Source of the DNA: Pseudoalteromonas sp. G4
GTDB lineage: Bacteria; Pseudomonadota; Gammaproteobacteria; Enterobacterales; Alteromonadaceae
Length of the DNA: 64,000 nucleotides
Direction: 5' to 3'
Assembly: GCF_028875915.1 (NCBI RefSeq)
Contig: NZ_JAPEHW010000005.1
Span: forward strand, 48,013 to 112,012
The notes under the pieces were generated by a model. It did no database searches, was not told the DNA's origin, and saw nothing but the letters and a program-made list of their open reading frames with translations. Positions 37,387 to 47,651 of the stretch are shown here, piece after piece. Position 1 is the stretch's first letter. The number at the start of each line of letters is the position of its first letter. Made by a program: the position numbers and the translations under genes.

Positions 37387-37424
37387 ACAACAGCTATTCA
37401 AAATATTGACACTGGTATAGCTAA

Positions 37425-37440
37425 AGCAAATTATGTTCCA
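37425..37440 (-). promoter_or_regulatory. Sigma-54 promoter upstream of flhA
   Basis: On the minus strand TGGAAC-ATAAT-TTGCT matches the -24/-12 sigma-54 consensus (TGGCAC-N5-TTGCA) with GG and GC at the right spacing. It lies between flhB and flhA, 39 bases before the flhA ATG, and would start a separate flhAFG-fliA-che transcript. Confidence 0.75.
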
Positions 37441-37466
37441 ACTAACTTAAAATTATAACTTATTGA

Positions 37467-38597
37467 TTAGTATTTAAAATCTTCAGGTATAGGTAGGTTT
37501 TTAGCTAATTTCTCAGGGCGTTTACCACGGCCCTTATTAAATTGTTTTAATTGATATACATAAGCAAGTACTTGTGCCACGGCAACAAATAACTGCTCAG
37601 GTATTTGCTGTCCAATTTCGCCTGTATGGTAAAGCGAACGCGCAAGTAGAGGGGATTCAACTATTGGCACTTCATAACGGTCTGCAATTTTACGAATTTG
37701 TAGCGCGATTTCGTCACCACCAATAGCAATCACAATTGGCGCACCAGCCTTTTCAGTATCATATTTAAGTGCGACTGCGTAATGAGTTGGGTTGGTGACA
37801 ACAACATCTGCATCTGGCACATCTTGCATCATTCTGCGCTGTGACATTTCACGTTGAGTACGGCGAATACGCGCCTTAATTTGCGGATCACCTTCGCTGT
37901 TTTTGTATTCGTCCTTCACCTCTTGCAAAGTCATTTTTAGCTGTTCGTTATGGTTCCACTTCTGAAAGGGGGCATCTATTGCAGCAATTATAATTAACGT
38001 CATTGCTAATGCAAAAAACATCCAGGCAAGGATCCATAGAGCATGTTCAATATTTCCGGGGACAGCTTCTAAACTCAGCGTTAAAATCTCTGGGAAATAC
38101 CCTTTAATTAAATAAACAGCAACCGTTGCAATAAGGCCAAACTTGAGTAATGCTTTTACAAGTTCAATGGCTGCCTGTTTACCAAACATCCTTGCAAAAC
38201 CCTTGATTGGCGACATTTTACTAGCTTTAGGAGCAGCAGCCTCCCAGCTAAAATTAAAGCCTCCCAAAAAGGTGTTACCAATTACACCAGCGACTAATAA
38301 ACATAACACAAACATCGTCATGCCATACCAAAGCTCACTGGCAATTTCGCCCCAAACTGAGAACATTTTTGTAGTGTCATACACTTCATTACGGTTAAGC
38401 GATAGTAATCGCCCCATCACATTATAAAGGCCAACAGCTATGTCTTTACCGAAGAGTAAAAAGCTAACAGCTGCAGTTACCAATACAAATGTGGTACCTG
38501 TTTCTTTTGAACGTGCCACCTGCCCTTTTTTAGCTGCATCAGCTAATTTTTTGGCGGTCGGTTCTTCGGTGCGTTCTTGATCTGAGCCTTCTGCCAT
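37467..38597 (-). CDS. flhB: Flagellar export switch protein FlhB
   Basis: A 376-residue export-apparatus protein with four membrane helices and a cytoplasmic domain that self-cleaves. The typical N terminus EERTEEPTAKKL-like region (DQERTEEPTAKKLADAAKK) is present, and the cleavage motif NPTH lies at 269-272. The C-terminal cytoplasmic fragment, with GEIGQQIPEQLF, is full length. It lies 9 bases after fliR. Confidence 0.96.
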   Translation of the reverse strand: MAEGSDQERTEEPTAKKLADAAKKGQVARSKETGTTFVLVTAAVSFLLFGKDIAVGLYNVMGRLLSLNRNEVYDTTKMFSVWGEIASELWYGMTMFVLCLLVAGVIGNTFLGGFNFSWEAAAPKASKMSPIKGFARMFGKQAAIELVKALLKFGLIATVAVYLIKGYFPEILTLSLEAVPGNIEHALWILAWMFFALAMTLIIIAAIDAPFQKWNHNEQLKMTLQEVKDEYKNSEGDPQIKARIRRTQREMSQRRMMQDVPDADVVVTNPTHYAVALKYDTEKAGAPIVIAIGGDEIALQIRKIADRYEVPIVESPLLARSLYHTGEIGQQIPEQLFVAVAQVLAYVYQLKQFNKGRGKRPEKLAKNLPIPEDFKY

Positions 38598-38606
38598 AAT
38601 AACTCT

Positions 38607-39386
38607 CTATACTTGGCAACCAACAAGGTCGCACATTAGCTCAATCATCTTTAACCATTGAAACTCAAACTGTGCAATAAAATTAGTCATAGTTGCCCAA
38701 ATAATCACAAGCCCAGCTAAAAGGGTAAAAGGAAAACCAATTGTAAAAATATTAAGTTGCGGCGCTGCACGTGTCATAACACCAAATGAAAAGTTTATCA
38801 CTAGCATGGCAGTTAAAGGCGCTAACGACAACACTAAAGCAGTTGCAAACATCCAGCTGCCCCACAAAGCAATTTTTTGAAAGTTTGCAACGGGCCACCA
38901 TGTTCCATCAATTGGTAGCGCAGTAAAACTGTGTACCAACATCTGAATCATCATTAAATGACCGTCATAAACCCAAAAAAGTAAGGTCGCTAAAATCAAA
39001 TAGAATTGACCAACTGCAGGCACATTTTGCCCATTGGCAGGGTCAACAATCGATGCAAAACCTAAACCTGTTTGCATTGCTAGAATTTGACCTGCCAAAA
39101 TAAAGGTATTCAGCATCATTACTGAAGCAAGCCCCATCGCTGCACCAATGAGTATTTGTTGCAGCACTACTAGTACCATTGGAAAACTAAATAATTCGTT
39201 AAATTGGCTCGGTGGCAAGATAGGCATTACAAGTAAGGTAACTAAGACGGAAAGTCCGAGCTTTACGCGCGTTGGCACGGTTTTAACACCAATACCAACC
39301 ATCACCATAAACATCGCAGAGATACGTGCTAACGGTAATAAAAAATCTGATAAATATTGTACAAGCTGGCTAAATAATATTTCCAT
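38607..39386 (-). CDS. fliR: Flagellar export gate protein FliR
   Basis: A 259-residue protein with about six hydrophobic segments that forms the FliPQR export gate. Family features are LPLARISAMFMVMVGIG-like N-terminal helix, the QTGLGFASIVDPANGQNVP loop and the C-terminal FTLLAGLVIIWATM helix. It sits 11 bases after fliQ and 9 bases before flhB in the standard order. Confidence 0.95.
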   Translation of the reverse strand: MEILFSQLVQYLSDFLLPLARISAMFMVMVGIGVKTVPTRVKLGLSVLVTLLVMPILPPSQFNELFSFPMVLVVLQQILIGAAMGLASVMMLNTFILAGQILAMQTGLGFASIVDPANGQNVPAVGQFYLILATLLFWVYDGHLMMIQMLVHSFTALPIDGTWWPVANFQKIALWGSWMFATALVLSLAPLTAMLVINFSFGVMTRAAPQLNIFTIGFPFTLLAGLVIIWATMTNFIAQFEFQWLKMIELMCDLVGCQV

Positions 39387-39397
39387 AAATAGCCCAG

Positions 39398-39667
39398 CTA
39401 GCCGGCAATTTGCGGAATAATCTCCACCATTTGATGGAAATAGTCAGTGAGTTTTTGTGTAATCCAGTGAGCACCGTAGATAAGCGCCAACAGCGTCACA
39501 ACTAAACGTGGTAGAAAGCTTAATGTTTGTTCGTTAATTGAGGTTGCGGCTTGAAATATAGCCACAACCAAGCCCACAATTAAACTAGGTACGATAATCG
39601 CAGCAACAAGCTTTATAACAAGAAAGAGCGCATCACTCAGAACTTCAACAAATATTTCCGGTTGCAT
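39398..39667 (-). CDS. fliQ: Flagellar export gate protein FliQ
   Basis: An 89-residue protein with two membrane helices. The typical PSLIVGLVVAIFQAATSINE core and LSFLPRLVVTLLAL second helix are present. It lies between fliP and fliR. Confidence 0.95.
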   Translation of the reverse strand: MQPEIFVEVLSDALFLVIKLVAAIIVPSLIVGLVVAIFQAATSINEQTLSFLPRLVVTLLALIYGAHWITQKLTDYFHQMVEIIPQIAG

Positions 39668-39704
39668 CTAACCTCCCGACATTTTGGTCTGGTTAAACAT
39701 TGCT

Positions 39705-40460
39705 TTAGGTTCCTAAGCCATAACTACGGGCTAATGTTCCCATCACTAATGACCAGCCGTCGACTAATACAAACAGCATAATTTTAAAAGGCAGCGACAC
39801 AATCATTGGCGATAGCATCATCATACCCATGGCCATCAAGACACTTGCAACCACTAAATCAACAATCAAAAAGGGAATAAAGAACATAAAACCAATAATA
39901 AATGCGGTTTGTAACTCGCTGGTAATGAACGCCGGGATAACAACAATAAACGGGGTATCTTCAGGTGCATCGAGTTTTTCATAGCCAGCTATCTTGGCAA
40001 ATGTTTCTAAATCTGAAATACGGGTTTGCGACAACATAAATGCTTTAAGCGGCTCTTTTGCCTGGTCGAGCGCTTGAATAGATGTTAGCTCTTCTTTTAA
40101 ATAAGGTTGAATAGCACGGTCATCAATTTGCTTATAGATAGGCGCCATAATAAATATGCTCATAAATAGAGCCATACCTACCAACAGCTGACTAGAAGGT
40201 GTTTGTTGTAAACCAATCGCTTGACGCAGTATTGCTAACACCACAATGATACGTGTAAACGACGTCATCATAATCACAGCTGCTGGAATAAAACTCAGCG
40301 CTGTCATCATTATCAATACTTGTAATGTGACTGAATACTCTTGCGCGCCATCTGCTGTGGTTTTAACAGTTAAAGCCTGTAAACCATCATTCGCAAACGC
40401 CATTTCTGGAAGGATAAAAAACAGCGCGACAACGAATAATTTAAGACACATTCGGTTCAT
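39705..40460 (-). CDS. fliP: Flagellar export gate protein FliP
   Basis: A 251-residue protein with a cleavable signal peptide (1-23, ending MAFA) and four membrane helices. Conserved blocks include [34 protein letters not shown] and [16 protein letters not shown] near the C terminus. Its start lies one base after fliO. Confidence 0.96.
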   Translation of the reverse strand: MNRMCLKLFVVALFFILPEMAFANDGLQALTVKTTADGAQEYSVTLQVLIMMTALSFIPAAVIMMTSFTRIIVVLAILRQAIGLQQTPSSQLLVGMALFMSIFIMAPIYKQIDDRAIQPYLKEELTSIQALDQAKEPLKAFMLSQTRISDLETFAKIAGYEKLDAPEDTPFIVVIPAFITSELQTAFIIGFMFFIPFLIVDLVVASVLMAMGMMMLSPMIVSLPFKIMLFVLVDGWSLVMGTLARSYGLGT

Positions 40461-40461
40461 A

Positions 40462-40836
40462 TTATTTCTTATTTTTAGGATTCATAAAATGCGCCAATTG
40501 CTTGGCAAATTCTGGCATTTGCTGTTCTGCAAGAGGTGATTCTAACTGGTATAAATAGTTTATCGAACCTGATGTTACACCGAGTACATGGTGCTTATTA
40601 TCCATCTCAACTACCAGTAACCTTTCTTTACTGCCCAAATTAATGGTTCGAATAACTTTAAAATCGTCGCTTTGTGTTATTTGTGGATTAAAGCGTTTAA
40701 TTAACAGCCCCAAGATAACAATGCACACAACCACCAAGATTAAAGACAATAACATTGAAGCCAACTGTTGAAAACCCGCTGGCTCGGCTGCTAACACGTT
40801 AAATGGTAATAATAAAAGTGCAAGGCGTTTTATCAT
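40462..40836 (-). CDS. fliO: Flagellar export assembly protein FliO
   Basis: A 124-residue protein with an N-terminal hydrophobic signal-like segment and one membrane helix (about 27-47), followed by a cytoplasmic domain containing [17 protein letters not shown]. It helps FliP assemble into the export gate. It overlaps fliN by 4 bases. Confidence 0.92.
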   Translation of the reverse strand: MIKRLALLLLPFNVLAAEPAGFQQLASMLLSLILVVVCIVILGLLIKRFNPQITQSDDFKVIRTINLGSKERLLVVEMDNKHHVLGVTSGSINYLYQLESPLAEQQMPEFAKQLAHFMNPKNKK

Positions 40837-41231
40837 CGTAGCTTTTTGATCCGCTCAATTTGGCTGATAACATCCGTTAAACGAATACCAAATTTATCAT
40901 TAACTACAACAACTTCACCATGCGCAATAAGTGTACCATTGACCAGTACATCTAACGGCTCACCAGCAACACGGTCAAGTTCAACCACTGAACCTTGGTT
41001 AAGCTGAAGTAAGTTACGAATACTAATTTTAGAACGCCCTACTTCCATCGAAATAGTGACTGGAATATCTAAGATTGTATCCAGCTTACGTTTTTCTTCT
41101 GTGGTTAAATCCGCTTTTGAATCTTCAGACAACTCTTCGAGTTCAGCAACTTCAGCTTCACCACCGTCTTCACCTTCTGCTTCAGCTAGGGCTGCAGCCC
41201 ATTCGTCCATTGTATCTTGATCATCGCTCAT
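40833..41231 (-). CDS. fliN: Flagellar switch protein FliN
   Basis: A 132-residue C-ring subunit. The acidic N-terminal region is followed by the SpoA domain: LDIPVTISMEVGRSKISIRN, the LLQLNQGSVVELDRVAGEPL turn, and VVVNDKFGIRLTDVIS. It lies 20 bases after fliM and overlaps fliO by 4 bases. Confidence 0.96.
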   Translation of the reverse strand: MSDDQDTMDEWAAALAEAEGEDGGEAEVAELEELSEDSKADLTTEEKRKLDTILDIPVTISMEVGRSKISIRNLLQLNQGSVVELDRVAGEPLDVLVNGTLIAHGEVVVVNDKFGIRLTDVISQIERIKKLR

Positions 41232-41251
41232 ACTAAATTTCTCTCAATTAA

Positions 41252-42343
41252 TTACCAGTCGAGGTCTACACCATCTGATAAATGTAAATCTTCTTCTAAT
41301 TGCTCTAATTCAGCATCTGAATCGAGCTTTTTACCACCTTTGGTAAATACATGCAGTTCTGACTTAACCGATTCAGGACGTTTAATCTTTTCGCTAATTT
41401 GTACTGCAACATTGTCGCGCGAACGTCCCATTTTAGCGCGATAAGTTGGTAAGTCTTCAATAAATACGGTGATATGCTCAGGCATTTCAACAGGAATGAT
41501 ATCGCCTTCTTTTAAGTCCATAATTTGCTGCAAACTTAAATCGACTTCAAGCATACGAGTACTCAAATCGACTTCCACATCCATGATTTCATCACGCAAT
41601 GCCTTAGACCAACGTAAGTCTGTATCTTCAGTATCAGATTGAACACCTGCATCGAGTAATTCACGAATTGGCTCAAGCATTGAATACGGCAGTGCAATAT
41701 GGAAGTCACCACCGCCACCATCAAGCTCAATATGAAATGAACTAATAACCACCACTTCAGTAGGGCTTACAATATTAGCCATTGCAGGGTTCACTTCTGA
41801 ATCAAGGTATTCAAAAGAAACATCCATTACCGGCGCCCATGCTTCTTTATAATCTTCAAAGATAATTTTCAGCAGCATTTGTACAATTCGGCGTTCGGTG
41901 GGTGTGAATTCTCGACCTTCAATTTTTGCGTGGTAACGCCCGTCGCCACCAAAGAAGTTATCTACCAAAATGAAAACTAAGCGCGCTTCCATGGTGATTA
42001 AGCCGGTGCCTTTTAATGGTCTAAAGCGCACCATATTTAAACTGGTTGGTACAAATAAGGTGTGAATGTACTCACCGAATTTAATCATTTGAACGCCATT
42101 AATTGATACTTCGGCCGTGCGACGCATCATGTTAAACAGCGAAATCCGCATATGGCGAGCAAATCGTTCATTAACGATTTCAAGCGTAGGCATACGACCA
42201 CGTACAATACGGTCCTGCGACGAGAAATCGTATTGCAGCGCGGAGGCATCGCTATCGCCGCCTTCGTCTATCTCTTCTTCATCAACATCATCAACGCCGT
42301 GTAAGAGCGCGTCAATTTCGTCTTGAGATAATAAATCGCTCAC
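41252..42343 (-). CDS. fliM: Flagellar switch protein FliM
   Basis: A 363-residue C-ring protein that binds CheY-P. The N-terminal CheY-binding peptide LLSQDEIDALLHG is intact, the middle domain includes RFARHMRISLFNMMRR, and the C-terminal SpoA domain ends near VAVQISEKIKRP. A C-terminal extension with acidic residues follows. It lies 12 bases after fliL. Confidence 0.96.
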   Translation of the reverse strand: MSDLLSQDEIDALLHGVDDVDEEEIDEGGDSDASALQYDFSSQDRIVRGRMPTLEIVNERFARHMRISLFNMMRRTAEVSINGVQMIKFGEYIHTLFVPTSLNMVRFRPLKGTGLITMEARLVFILVDNFFGGDGRYHAKIEGREFTPTERRIVQMLLKIIFEDYKEAWAPVMDVSFEYLDSEVNPAMANIVSPTEVVVISSFHIELDGGGGDFHIALPYSMLEPIRELLDAGVQSDTEDTDLRWSKALRDEIMDVEVDLSTRMLEVDLSLQQIMDLKEGDIIPVEMPEHITVFIEDLPTYRAKMGRSRDNVAVQISEKIKRPESVKSELHVFTKGGKKLDSDAELEQLEEDLHLSDGVDLDW

Positions 42344-42355
42344 CTAAACTCCTAA

Positions 42356-42895
42356 TTATTGCATTACAAAGCCAGTAAACAGAACACGTTCAACAACTTT
42401 GCTGTCTTCAATTTCAACTAATGCATTTTGCACTTCCGTCAGTGCGTTATAACGCAGCGCTTCTTTGCCTGCGGTTGTACCTAAATCGTCTGCGTTACTT
42501 GCTGAGAAAACGCGAAGAAGCGTATTTTCAATAAGTGGAATATGGCGCTTTGCGGTTTCTTCATTTACATCACCGCGCACTAAAAGTTGTACTTTAATTT
42601 GCACAAGGCGGTCTTTCGTGGCGCCTGGCACATTAAAAACAAACGGTCTTGGCATACCAACATACAGTGCACTACCCATTTCAGCGCTACTGCCTTTTGG
42701 TTGTCCTTCGCCACCTTCAGTCGAAGCGGTCTCTTCAGAAAGCGTTTCAGCAGGTGGACTGTCGTCACCGCCTAAAAAGAAAAAGGCACCGCCGCCACCT
42801 GCGAGTAAGACAACAACAGCAATGATGATAATCATCATCTTATTGCCTTTTTTCTCTCCACCTTCTTCTATTTCAAGATCTTTTTCTTCTGCCAT
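42356..42895 (-). CDS. fliL: Flagellar basal-body-associated protein FliL
   Basis: A 179-residue single-helix protein (about 19-44) that sits around the stator and affects torque. The cytoplasmic N terminus is charged, the periplasmic region begins with a Thr/Ser/Glu-rich linker, and the C-terminal domain has YVGMPRPFVFNVP and ending FTGFVMQ. It starts 73 bases after fliK and is followed by fliM. No convincing sigma-54 or sigma-28 element was seen in the gap before it. Confidence 0.92.
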   Translation of the reverse strand: MAEEKDLEIEEGGEKKGNKMMIIIIAVVVLLAGGGGAFFFLGGDDSPPAETLSEETASTEGGEGQPKGSSAEMGSALYVGMPRPFVFNVPGATKDRLVQIKVQLLVRGDVNEETAKRHIPLIENTLLRVFSASNADDLGTTAGKEALRYNALTEVQNALVEIEDSKVVERVLFTGFVMQ

Positions 42896-42968
42896 TGTGA
42901 CATTTCCATAGCTGCTATTTGTTATTTTATATAATAGTGCGTTTATTTCGGTTTAATAGCAATTAGTG

Positions 42969-44978
42969 TTATGCGTAAAAATCGATTCCATCTTGCTGTT
43001 TGCTGAGAATTTGTTCAGATACTTCACTACTGCTCTCAACGTTACCCTCATTCGGTAAAGAAGACCCTGAATTTTCTGCAGTTTGCTGCTCGCTCTGGCC
43101 TTGTTCAGAGACATTACTTTCACCTAAATTAATACCTTGCTCTGCAAGCATTTCTCGTAAGCGCCCCATCGACTGCTCGAGCATTTCTTTTGCTTGCTGA
43201 CTTTGTACAACAAAGTTAATTTGCGCTTGCTCGGCATCTGATCGAATACGAATTTGCATTGAGCCAAGCTCTGGTGGATCAAGCCTAATCTCTGCTTCTT
43301 TGAGGTTCAGATTTAACAGCATATTTGCCTTATCGAACAATGCTTTTGCCGCATCACTTCGAGCGATATTAACAGGCTGCTGTAATGCTTGCTCAGCACT
43401 GGCGTGGGTTTGTTTTGTATTTTGGATTACCTGCGCTGTTTGCAACGCAATATGCTGTTGATTAACATCTCGTAATTCAGCTTGTTGTAACTGGCTAGAT
43501 TGAATTTGCGCTACGAGCTGTGATAACACAGGTGTATTTGCATTATTTTTTAAAGAGTTAAGTAATTTACTAAAGCTAAGTGGTTGCTCATTATCTTGCT
43601 TTGCTAAATCAGTATCGATTTCAGCATCAAGTTTTTCACCGTCTGAAACCACTTGCTTTGTAATGCTACTTAATTCTACACGCGCTTGTTGTTTATGTTT
43701 ATTGTCTTGAGTAATCGAAGCTGTTTGCGCTTGCGAAGTAACTTGCTGATTTAATAAATCAGAAGATTTTTGGTTAACGTTAGATGCATTCTCTGTATCA
43801 TTCGATACCGCTTGTGCTACCGCACTGCCAACACTAGTGAGCGTATGTGGCATTTGTTTATCAGGATGCGTTATTGTGCCTACCTTATCAGCTGGAATAA
43901 TAGTTTTGCCATTTTCGATTAATTGGCTAAGTGCATTTTGCGTTTTCTCATTCATCTTGATTGCATCATTATTTTTGATATCACTCTTGCTATCAACAGC
44001 TTCAGGTTCAACGCCTTCTTTTGAAGATTTAGCTAATACGGATTGCAGTGTCACGTTTTGTTGTAATGGTTTAGAATCAAGACGTTCAAGCACAATGTTA
44101 ATTTTTTCAATAAGTTGACGTAGATCTTGTTTTGATAACCCAAGCTGCTCGCTACTTTCGTCGTCAAGTGTTGCAAAGAATTGCTTCAGTGTTGCTAAGT
44201 CAGCTTTATCTAATTTAGCGAATTCTTTTTCTAACGTAATTATGTTCTGGCTAAGCTTAATATCGCCTTCTTGCTCAATACTATTAATGGTATTTTCTGA
44301 TACTTTAGCAATTAGTTTGCTATCGGTATTTTGCTCACTTACCGTCTTGGATAAACCTACATTCAGTGATTGGCTTTTAGTTAATTGATCAAGAAAGGCT
44401 GATGCATCTTCAGTTTCTGGCGCTGAATTATTCGCGTCAGTCAAAGCTGAGCGAGTTGTATTCGCAAATTCGTTAACGTGAGTACTTACTTTACGTTCTG
44501 AATTTTCAATCTCTGTGATGCCACTCTTATTTATTTCAATTTGACCTGTATCTTCTTCGTTCAAATCTTCTTTATTCTGATTTACGCTAGAATTAACTAA
44601 CTGCTGATATTCCTTAGAGCGTGTAATTGAGACATCATCTTGACTAGGTAGTTTATCTGGCATGTCAGAAACTGGTTGTAGAATTTTCTCAGAGTTATCT
44701 TCACCATTATTCTGTTGAGAATCATCTTGAGTGCTTACTTTTTCTACCACATCAATATCTGATGCATCTGCTTCCTTAACTTCATCACTTTCGTTAGCTG
44801 CTTCTTGCGCAAACAAATTCAATTTATCTTTCGCGGCATCCAAGTGCTTTGTTTCGGACTCAGTTTGAACAGATTCGAATACGGCTAAAAAACTGCTTTT
44901 ATTTTCAGCTTCTGAAGTAGAGGAAGTTAATCCCACATCAAGGTTTGTAACGCTTAACTGTGAATCAATTATTGCCAT
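42969..44978 (-). CDS. fliK: Flagellar hook-length control protein FliK
   Basis: A 669-residue secreted ruler protein. The first 540 residues are low-complexity, rich in Ser, Gln, Asn, Asp and Glu. The C-terminal switch domain contains LNLKEAEIRLDPPELGSMQI and INFVVQSQQAKEMLEQSM, followed by REMLAEQGINLGE. The Gln/Ser-rich tail after it is common in polar flagellates. It lies 62 bases after fliJ, and a second FliK-like gene exists at 20917-23097. Confidence 0.93.
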   Translation of the reverse strand: MAIIDSQLSVTNLDVGLTSSTSEAENKSSFLAVFESVQTESETKHLDAAKDKLNLFAQEAANESDEVKEADASDIDVVEKVSTQDDSQQNNGEDNSEKILQPVSDMPDKLPSQDDVSITRSKEYQQLVNSSVNQNKEDLNEEDTGQIEINKSGITEIENSERKVSTHVNEFANTTRSALTDANNSAPETEDASAFLDQLTKSQSLNVGLSKTVSEQNTDSKLIAKVSENTINSIEQEGDIKLSQNIITLEKEFAKLDKADLATLKQFFATLDDESSEQLGLSKQDLRQLIEKINIVLERLDSKPLQQNVTLQSVLAKSSKEGVEPEAVDSKSDIKNNDAIKMNEKTQNALSQLIENGKTIIPADKVGTITHPDKQMPHTLTSVGSAVAQAVSNDTENASNVNQKSSDLLNQQVTSQAQTASITQDNKHKQQARVELSSITKQVVSDGEKLDAEIDTDLAKQDNEQPLSFSKLLNSLKNNANTPVLSQLVAQIQSSQLQQAELRDVNQQHIALQTAQVIQNTKQTHASAEQALQQPVNIARSDAAKALFDKANMLLNLNLKEAEIRLDPPELGSMQIRIRSDAEQAQINFVVQSQQAKEMLEQSMGRLREMLAEQGINLGESNVSEQGQSEQQTAENSGSSLPNEGNVESSSEVSEQILSKQQDGIDFYA

Positions 44979-45040
44979 AACACGCTTCTCGTCTTGTTAA
45001 AGTTTGCCGCTTTTCGCTGGTATAGAAATAAAAGCAAGAA

Positions 45041-45490
45041 CTAAGCCAGTGTTTTTCTATTTCTTACAAAAATATTGGTGGCAAATTCATCAAGTTGTTT
45101 TTGTTCAGCTTTTGCAAGTATTGCTTGCTGTTTTAACTGTTTTCGCTGCTTTAATTTTTCTATAGCTTCAAGCTTTGCTTTTTGCGCTAACCAAAGTTCC
45201 TCACGTTGTTTGAGGACTTTATTTGCCGTATTTATCGCATTCAATTGATGTTTTAAAGCATCATCTAGTTTGCCTATAAACTGCTGAAATTGATTATAAT
45301 AACTGCCACCAACCCCCTGAGTTGCACGGTTTTGCAACTGCGCTAGGTAGTCAGAACGAAAAGTTTCGATACCAGTTAACTGACGCTGTAAATTAGCGAG
45401 GTGCTGCTGTGCACCGATAAAATCCATGCGTAACTTTTCTTCTTTATCTGATTCAAGCTTAATCAATAATGCAAGTTGATCGCGTGCCAT
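45041..45490 (-). CDS. fliJ: Flagellar export chaperone FliJ
   Basis: A 149-residue alpha-helical coiled-coil protein that couples the FliI ATPase to FlhA. The pattern QLALLIKLESDKEEKLRMDF and the long charged helices throughout are typical. It begins at the last base of the fliI stop codon and ends the fliEFGHIJ cluster. Confidence 0.92.
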   Translation of the reverse strand: MARDQLALLIKLESDKEEKLRMDFIGAQQHLANLQRQLTGIETFRSDYLAQLQNRATQGVGGSYYNQFQQFIGKLDDALKHQLNAINTANKVLKQREELWLAQKAKLEAIEKLKQRKQLKQQAILAKAEQKQLDEFATNIFVRNRKTLA

Positions 45491-46815
45491 TAACCTTGTC
45501 CTAGTATGCGTGATAAACTAATTAACCCTTCATCATAAGGGATTACATCTGTCATACCTTGCTGTAAAAAGTGATTAATACCCGGCATCATTTCAATGGT
45601 TTTATCTAACATCGGGTCACTGCCTTTTTGATATGCACCCAATGTGATTAAATCCTTATTCTGTTGATAAAGCGAATAGATTTGTTTTAATACTCTTGCC
45701 TGCTGCAGATGTGCTTCACTAATCACTTGCGGCATTACACGGCTGATTGATTTTTCGATATCGATGGCGGGGTAATGGCCTGAATCTGCTAACTCTCGGG
45801 ATAACACAATATGACCATCAAGAATCGCACGAGCAGCATCAGCAATTGGATCTTGCATATCATCGCCTTCGGATAAAACAGTAAAAAACGCGGTGATACT
45901 GCCTTGCCCTTCCCCCCCATTACCAGCCCGTTCCACCAGCGCAGGTAATTTTGCAAACACCGAAGGTGGGTAGCCTTTCGTTGCTGGCGGTTCACCTACA
46001 GCAAGGGCTATCTCACGCTGTGCCATGGCATAACGTGTTACTGAATCCAATAACAATAAAACGTTCAATCCTTGATCTCGAAAATACTCAGCAATGGTAA
46101 CTGCTGTTTCACAGCCTTTTAAGCGCATTAAGGGGGATGCATCAGCAGGAGCTGCAACCACCACTGAGCGTGCACGCCCTTCTGGCCCTAGTATTTCTTC
46201 AATAAACTCTTTTACTTCTCGACCACGTTCACCCACTAAACCAACCACAATAACATCCGCATTAGCGCCCCGGGTCATCATGCCAAGTAATACCGACTTA
46301 CCCACACCACTTCCGGCAAATAAGCCCATGCGTTGGCCTTGACCAACTGTTAGTACTGAATTAATCGCACGTACGCCAACATCCATTGGTTGTTTAATAG
46401 GGCGTCTGGCAAGAGGATTGATTGGCTTAGCGGCAAATTTGAGTTTTGTTTCAGCCTGAATTGGTCCGAGCCCATCGAGCGGGCGACCTAGTCCATCAAC
46501 GACACGGCCTAATAAACTCATGCCTACTGGTAGGCCAGCATCAGAGTGTTGTGGGATTACGCGCGCTCCTGGTAACACGCCAGAAATTGCATCATTGGGC
46601 ATCAAATAAAGCGTGTCACCACTAAAACCAACTACTTCAGCCTCAACCAAACCGTGTTGCGTTTCGATTTTGCAGCTGCTGCCGACAGGTGCTTTTAAAC
46701 CTTCCGCCTCCAGTGTTAAACCGACAACGCGTTTTAAACTGCCAGCAACCGCTGGACGATGTGTTTTGATTTTAGTTTGGTAACTGGCGAGACGCTCAGC
46801 AAGCCCTTGGCTCAT
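45490..46815 (-). CDS. fliI: Flagellum-specific ATPase FliI
   Basis: A 441-residue F1-beta-like ATPase of the export apparatus. Walker A AGSGVGKS is at 167-174, [13 protein letters not shown] follows, and Walker [18 protein letters not shown] is intact. It lies 2 bases after fliH and touches fliJ. Confidence 0.96.
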   Translation of the reverse strand: MSQGLAERLASYQTKIKTHRPAVAGSLKRVVGLTLEAEGLKAPVGSSCKIETQHGLVEAEVVGFSGDTLYLMPNDAISGVLPGARVIPQHSDAGLPVGMSLLGRVVDGLGRPLDGLGPIQAETKLKFAAKPINPLARRPIKQPMDVGVRAINSVLTVGQGQRMGLFAGSGVGKSVLLGMMTRGANADVIVVGLVGERGREVKEFIEEILGPEGRARSVVVAAPADASPLMRLKGCETAVTIAEYFRDQGLNVLLLLDSVTRYAMAQREIALAVGEPPATKGYPPSVFAKLPALVERAGNGGEGQGSITAFFTVLSEGDDMQDPIADAARAILDGHIVLSRELADSGHYPAIDIEKSISRVMPQVISEAHLQQARVLKQIYSLYQQNKDLITLGAYQKGSDPMLDKTIEMMPGINHFLQQGMTDVIPYDEGLISLSRILGQG

Positions 46816-46817
46816 AA

Positions 46818-47648
46818 TTAACTGTCGTGATTTTGACTATCGATACCAGCTTCTTGCAAAAAGCTTTCCAGTATTTCTTTGAGGCGTAATTCTACCGAGT
46901 AATCAATTGATGAATTGTCAGAATTGATGTGAAGGCCTCCCTTAGTGATACTCGGCTCAACTACTAGCTTCCAATTTCTATCTGATAACTGTTCAGCGGG
47001 GATCGCTTGATTTACCAGTTCAAAATCTTCAGGGTTTAATAATATTTCAAGGGCATGATGCTGGTTTTTAAGTGCATCCGTTGCCACTTTCATTGCATTG
47101 AATATTGCTTTTTCATTAACGGTGAGTTCGCCATGAACAACCGCTTTAGCAAGCTCAGTTGCCAACAATACAACTTGCTTTTCAACTTCATTACTGACCT
47201 GCTCAAAAGGGGTTGCCAACTCATCAAGTAACTTGGTCAATTGCGCAATTTTTTCCGCAATTTCTGGTTTAGCGCTTTCTAAGCCTTCTTGCTTACCTTG
47301 CTCAAGCCCTTCTTCATAGCCTTTTTGTGCACCTTCCAACTTGCCTTGTTCAAACCCTTCTTGATAACCGGCTTCTTTGCCCTCAGCGTGGCCTTCTTGA
47401 TAGGCCTCTTCACGGATCTGTTCGATTTCTTGTATGCTTAATGGGGTAAACTCTTCTTCCTGCTCAAGGGCTTGTTCTACCTGTTTTTTTTGATAAAGCT
47501 CTTCGAGCGATTTGCCCATTGCGGTAGAGCGGCCCTTGAGATTTCGTCGCTCATCCTTAACATCAGGGATAGGCCAACTTTCCAATAAGGTTTCAATGGC
47601 CTCTGCATTTTCAATTTTTTGACCTGAGCGGTACTTTCCTAGCTTCAT
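46818..47648 (-). CDS. fliH: Flagellar ATPase regulator FliH
   Basis: A 276-residue stalk protein that holds FliI. The central region has the family's GxxxG-type repeats: [19 protein letters not shown] and the following [18 protein letters not shown], forming a long helix. A C-terminal V-ATPase E-subunit-like domain includes [17 protein letters not shown]. It lies 3 bases after fliG. Confidence 0.94.
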   Translation of the reverse strand: MKLGKYRSGQKIENAEAIETLLESWPIPDVKDERRNLKGRSTAMGKSLEELYQKKQVEQALEQEEEFTPLSIQEIEQIREEAYQEGHAEGKEAGYQEGFEQGKLEGAQKGYEEGLEQGKQEGLESAKPEIAEKIAQLTKLLDELATPFEQVSNEVEKQVVLLATELAKAVVHGELTVNEKAIFNAMKVATDALKNQHHALEILLNPEDFELVNQAIPAEQLSDRNWKLVVEPSITKGGLHINSDNSSIDYSVELRLKEILESFLQEAGIDSQNHDS

Positions 47649-47651
47649 AAA

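Noticed and set aside
42465..42911. 148-residue open frame antisense to fliL
   Set aside because: Overlaps fliL entirely; serine- and proline-rich translation typical of the complement of acidic and glycine-rich coding sequence.
46818..47648. Gly/Glu repeats in FliH as an unusual repeat protein
   Set aside because: GxxxG-type helical repeats are a known feature of FliH.
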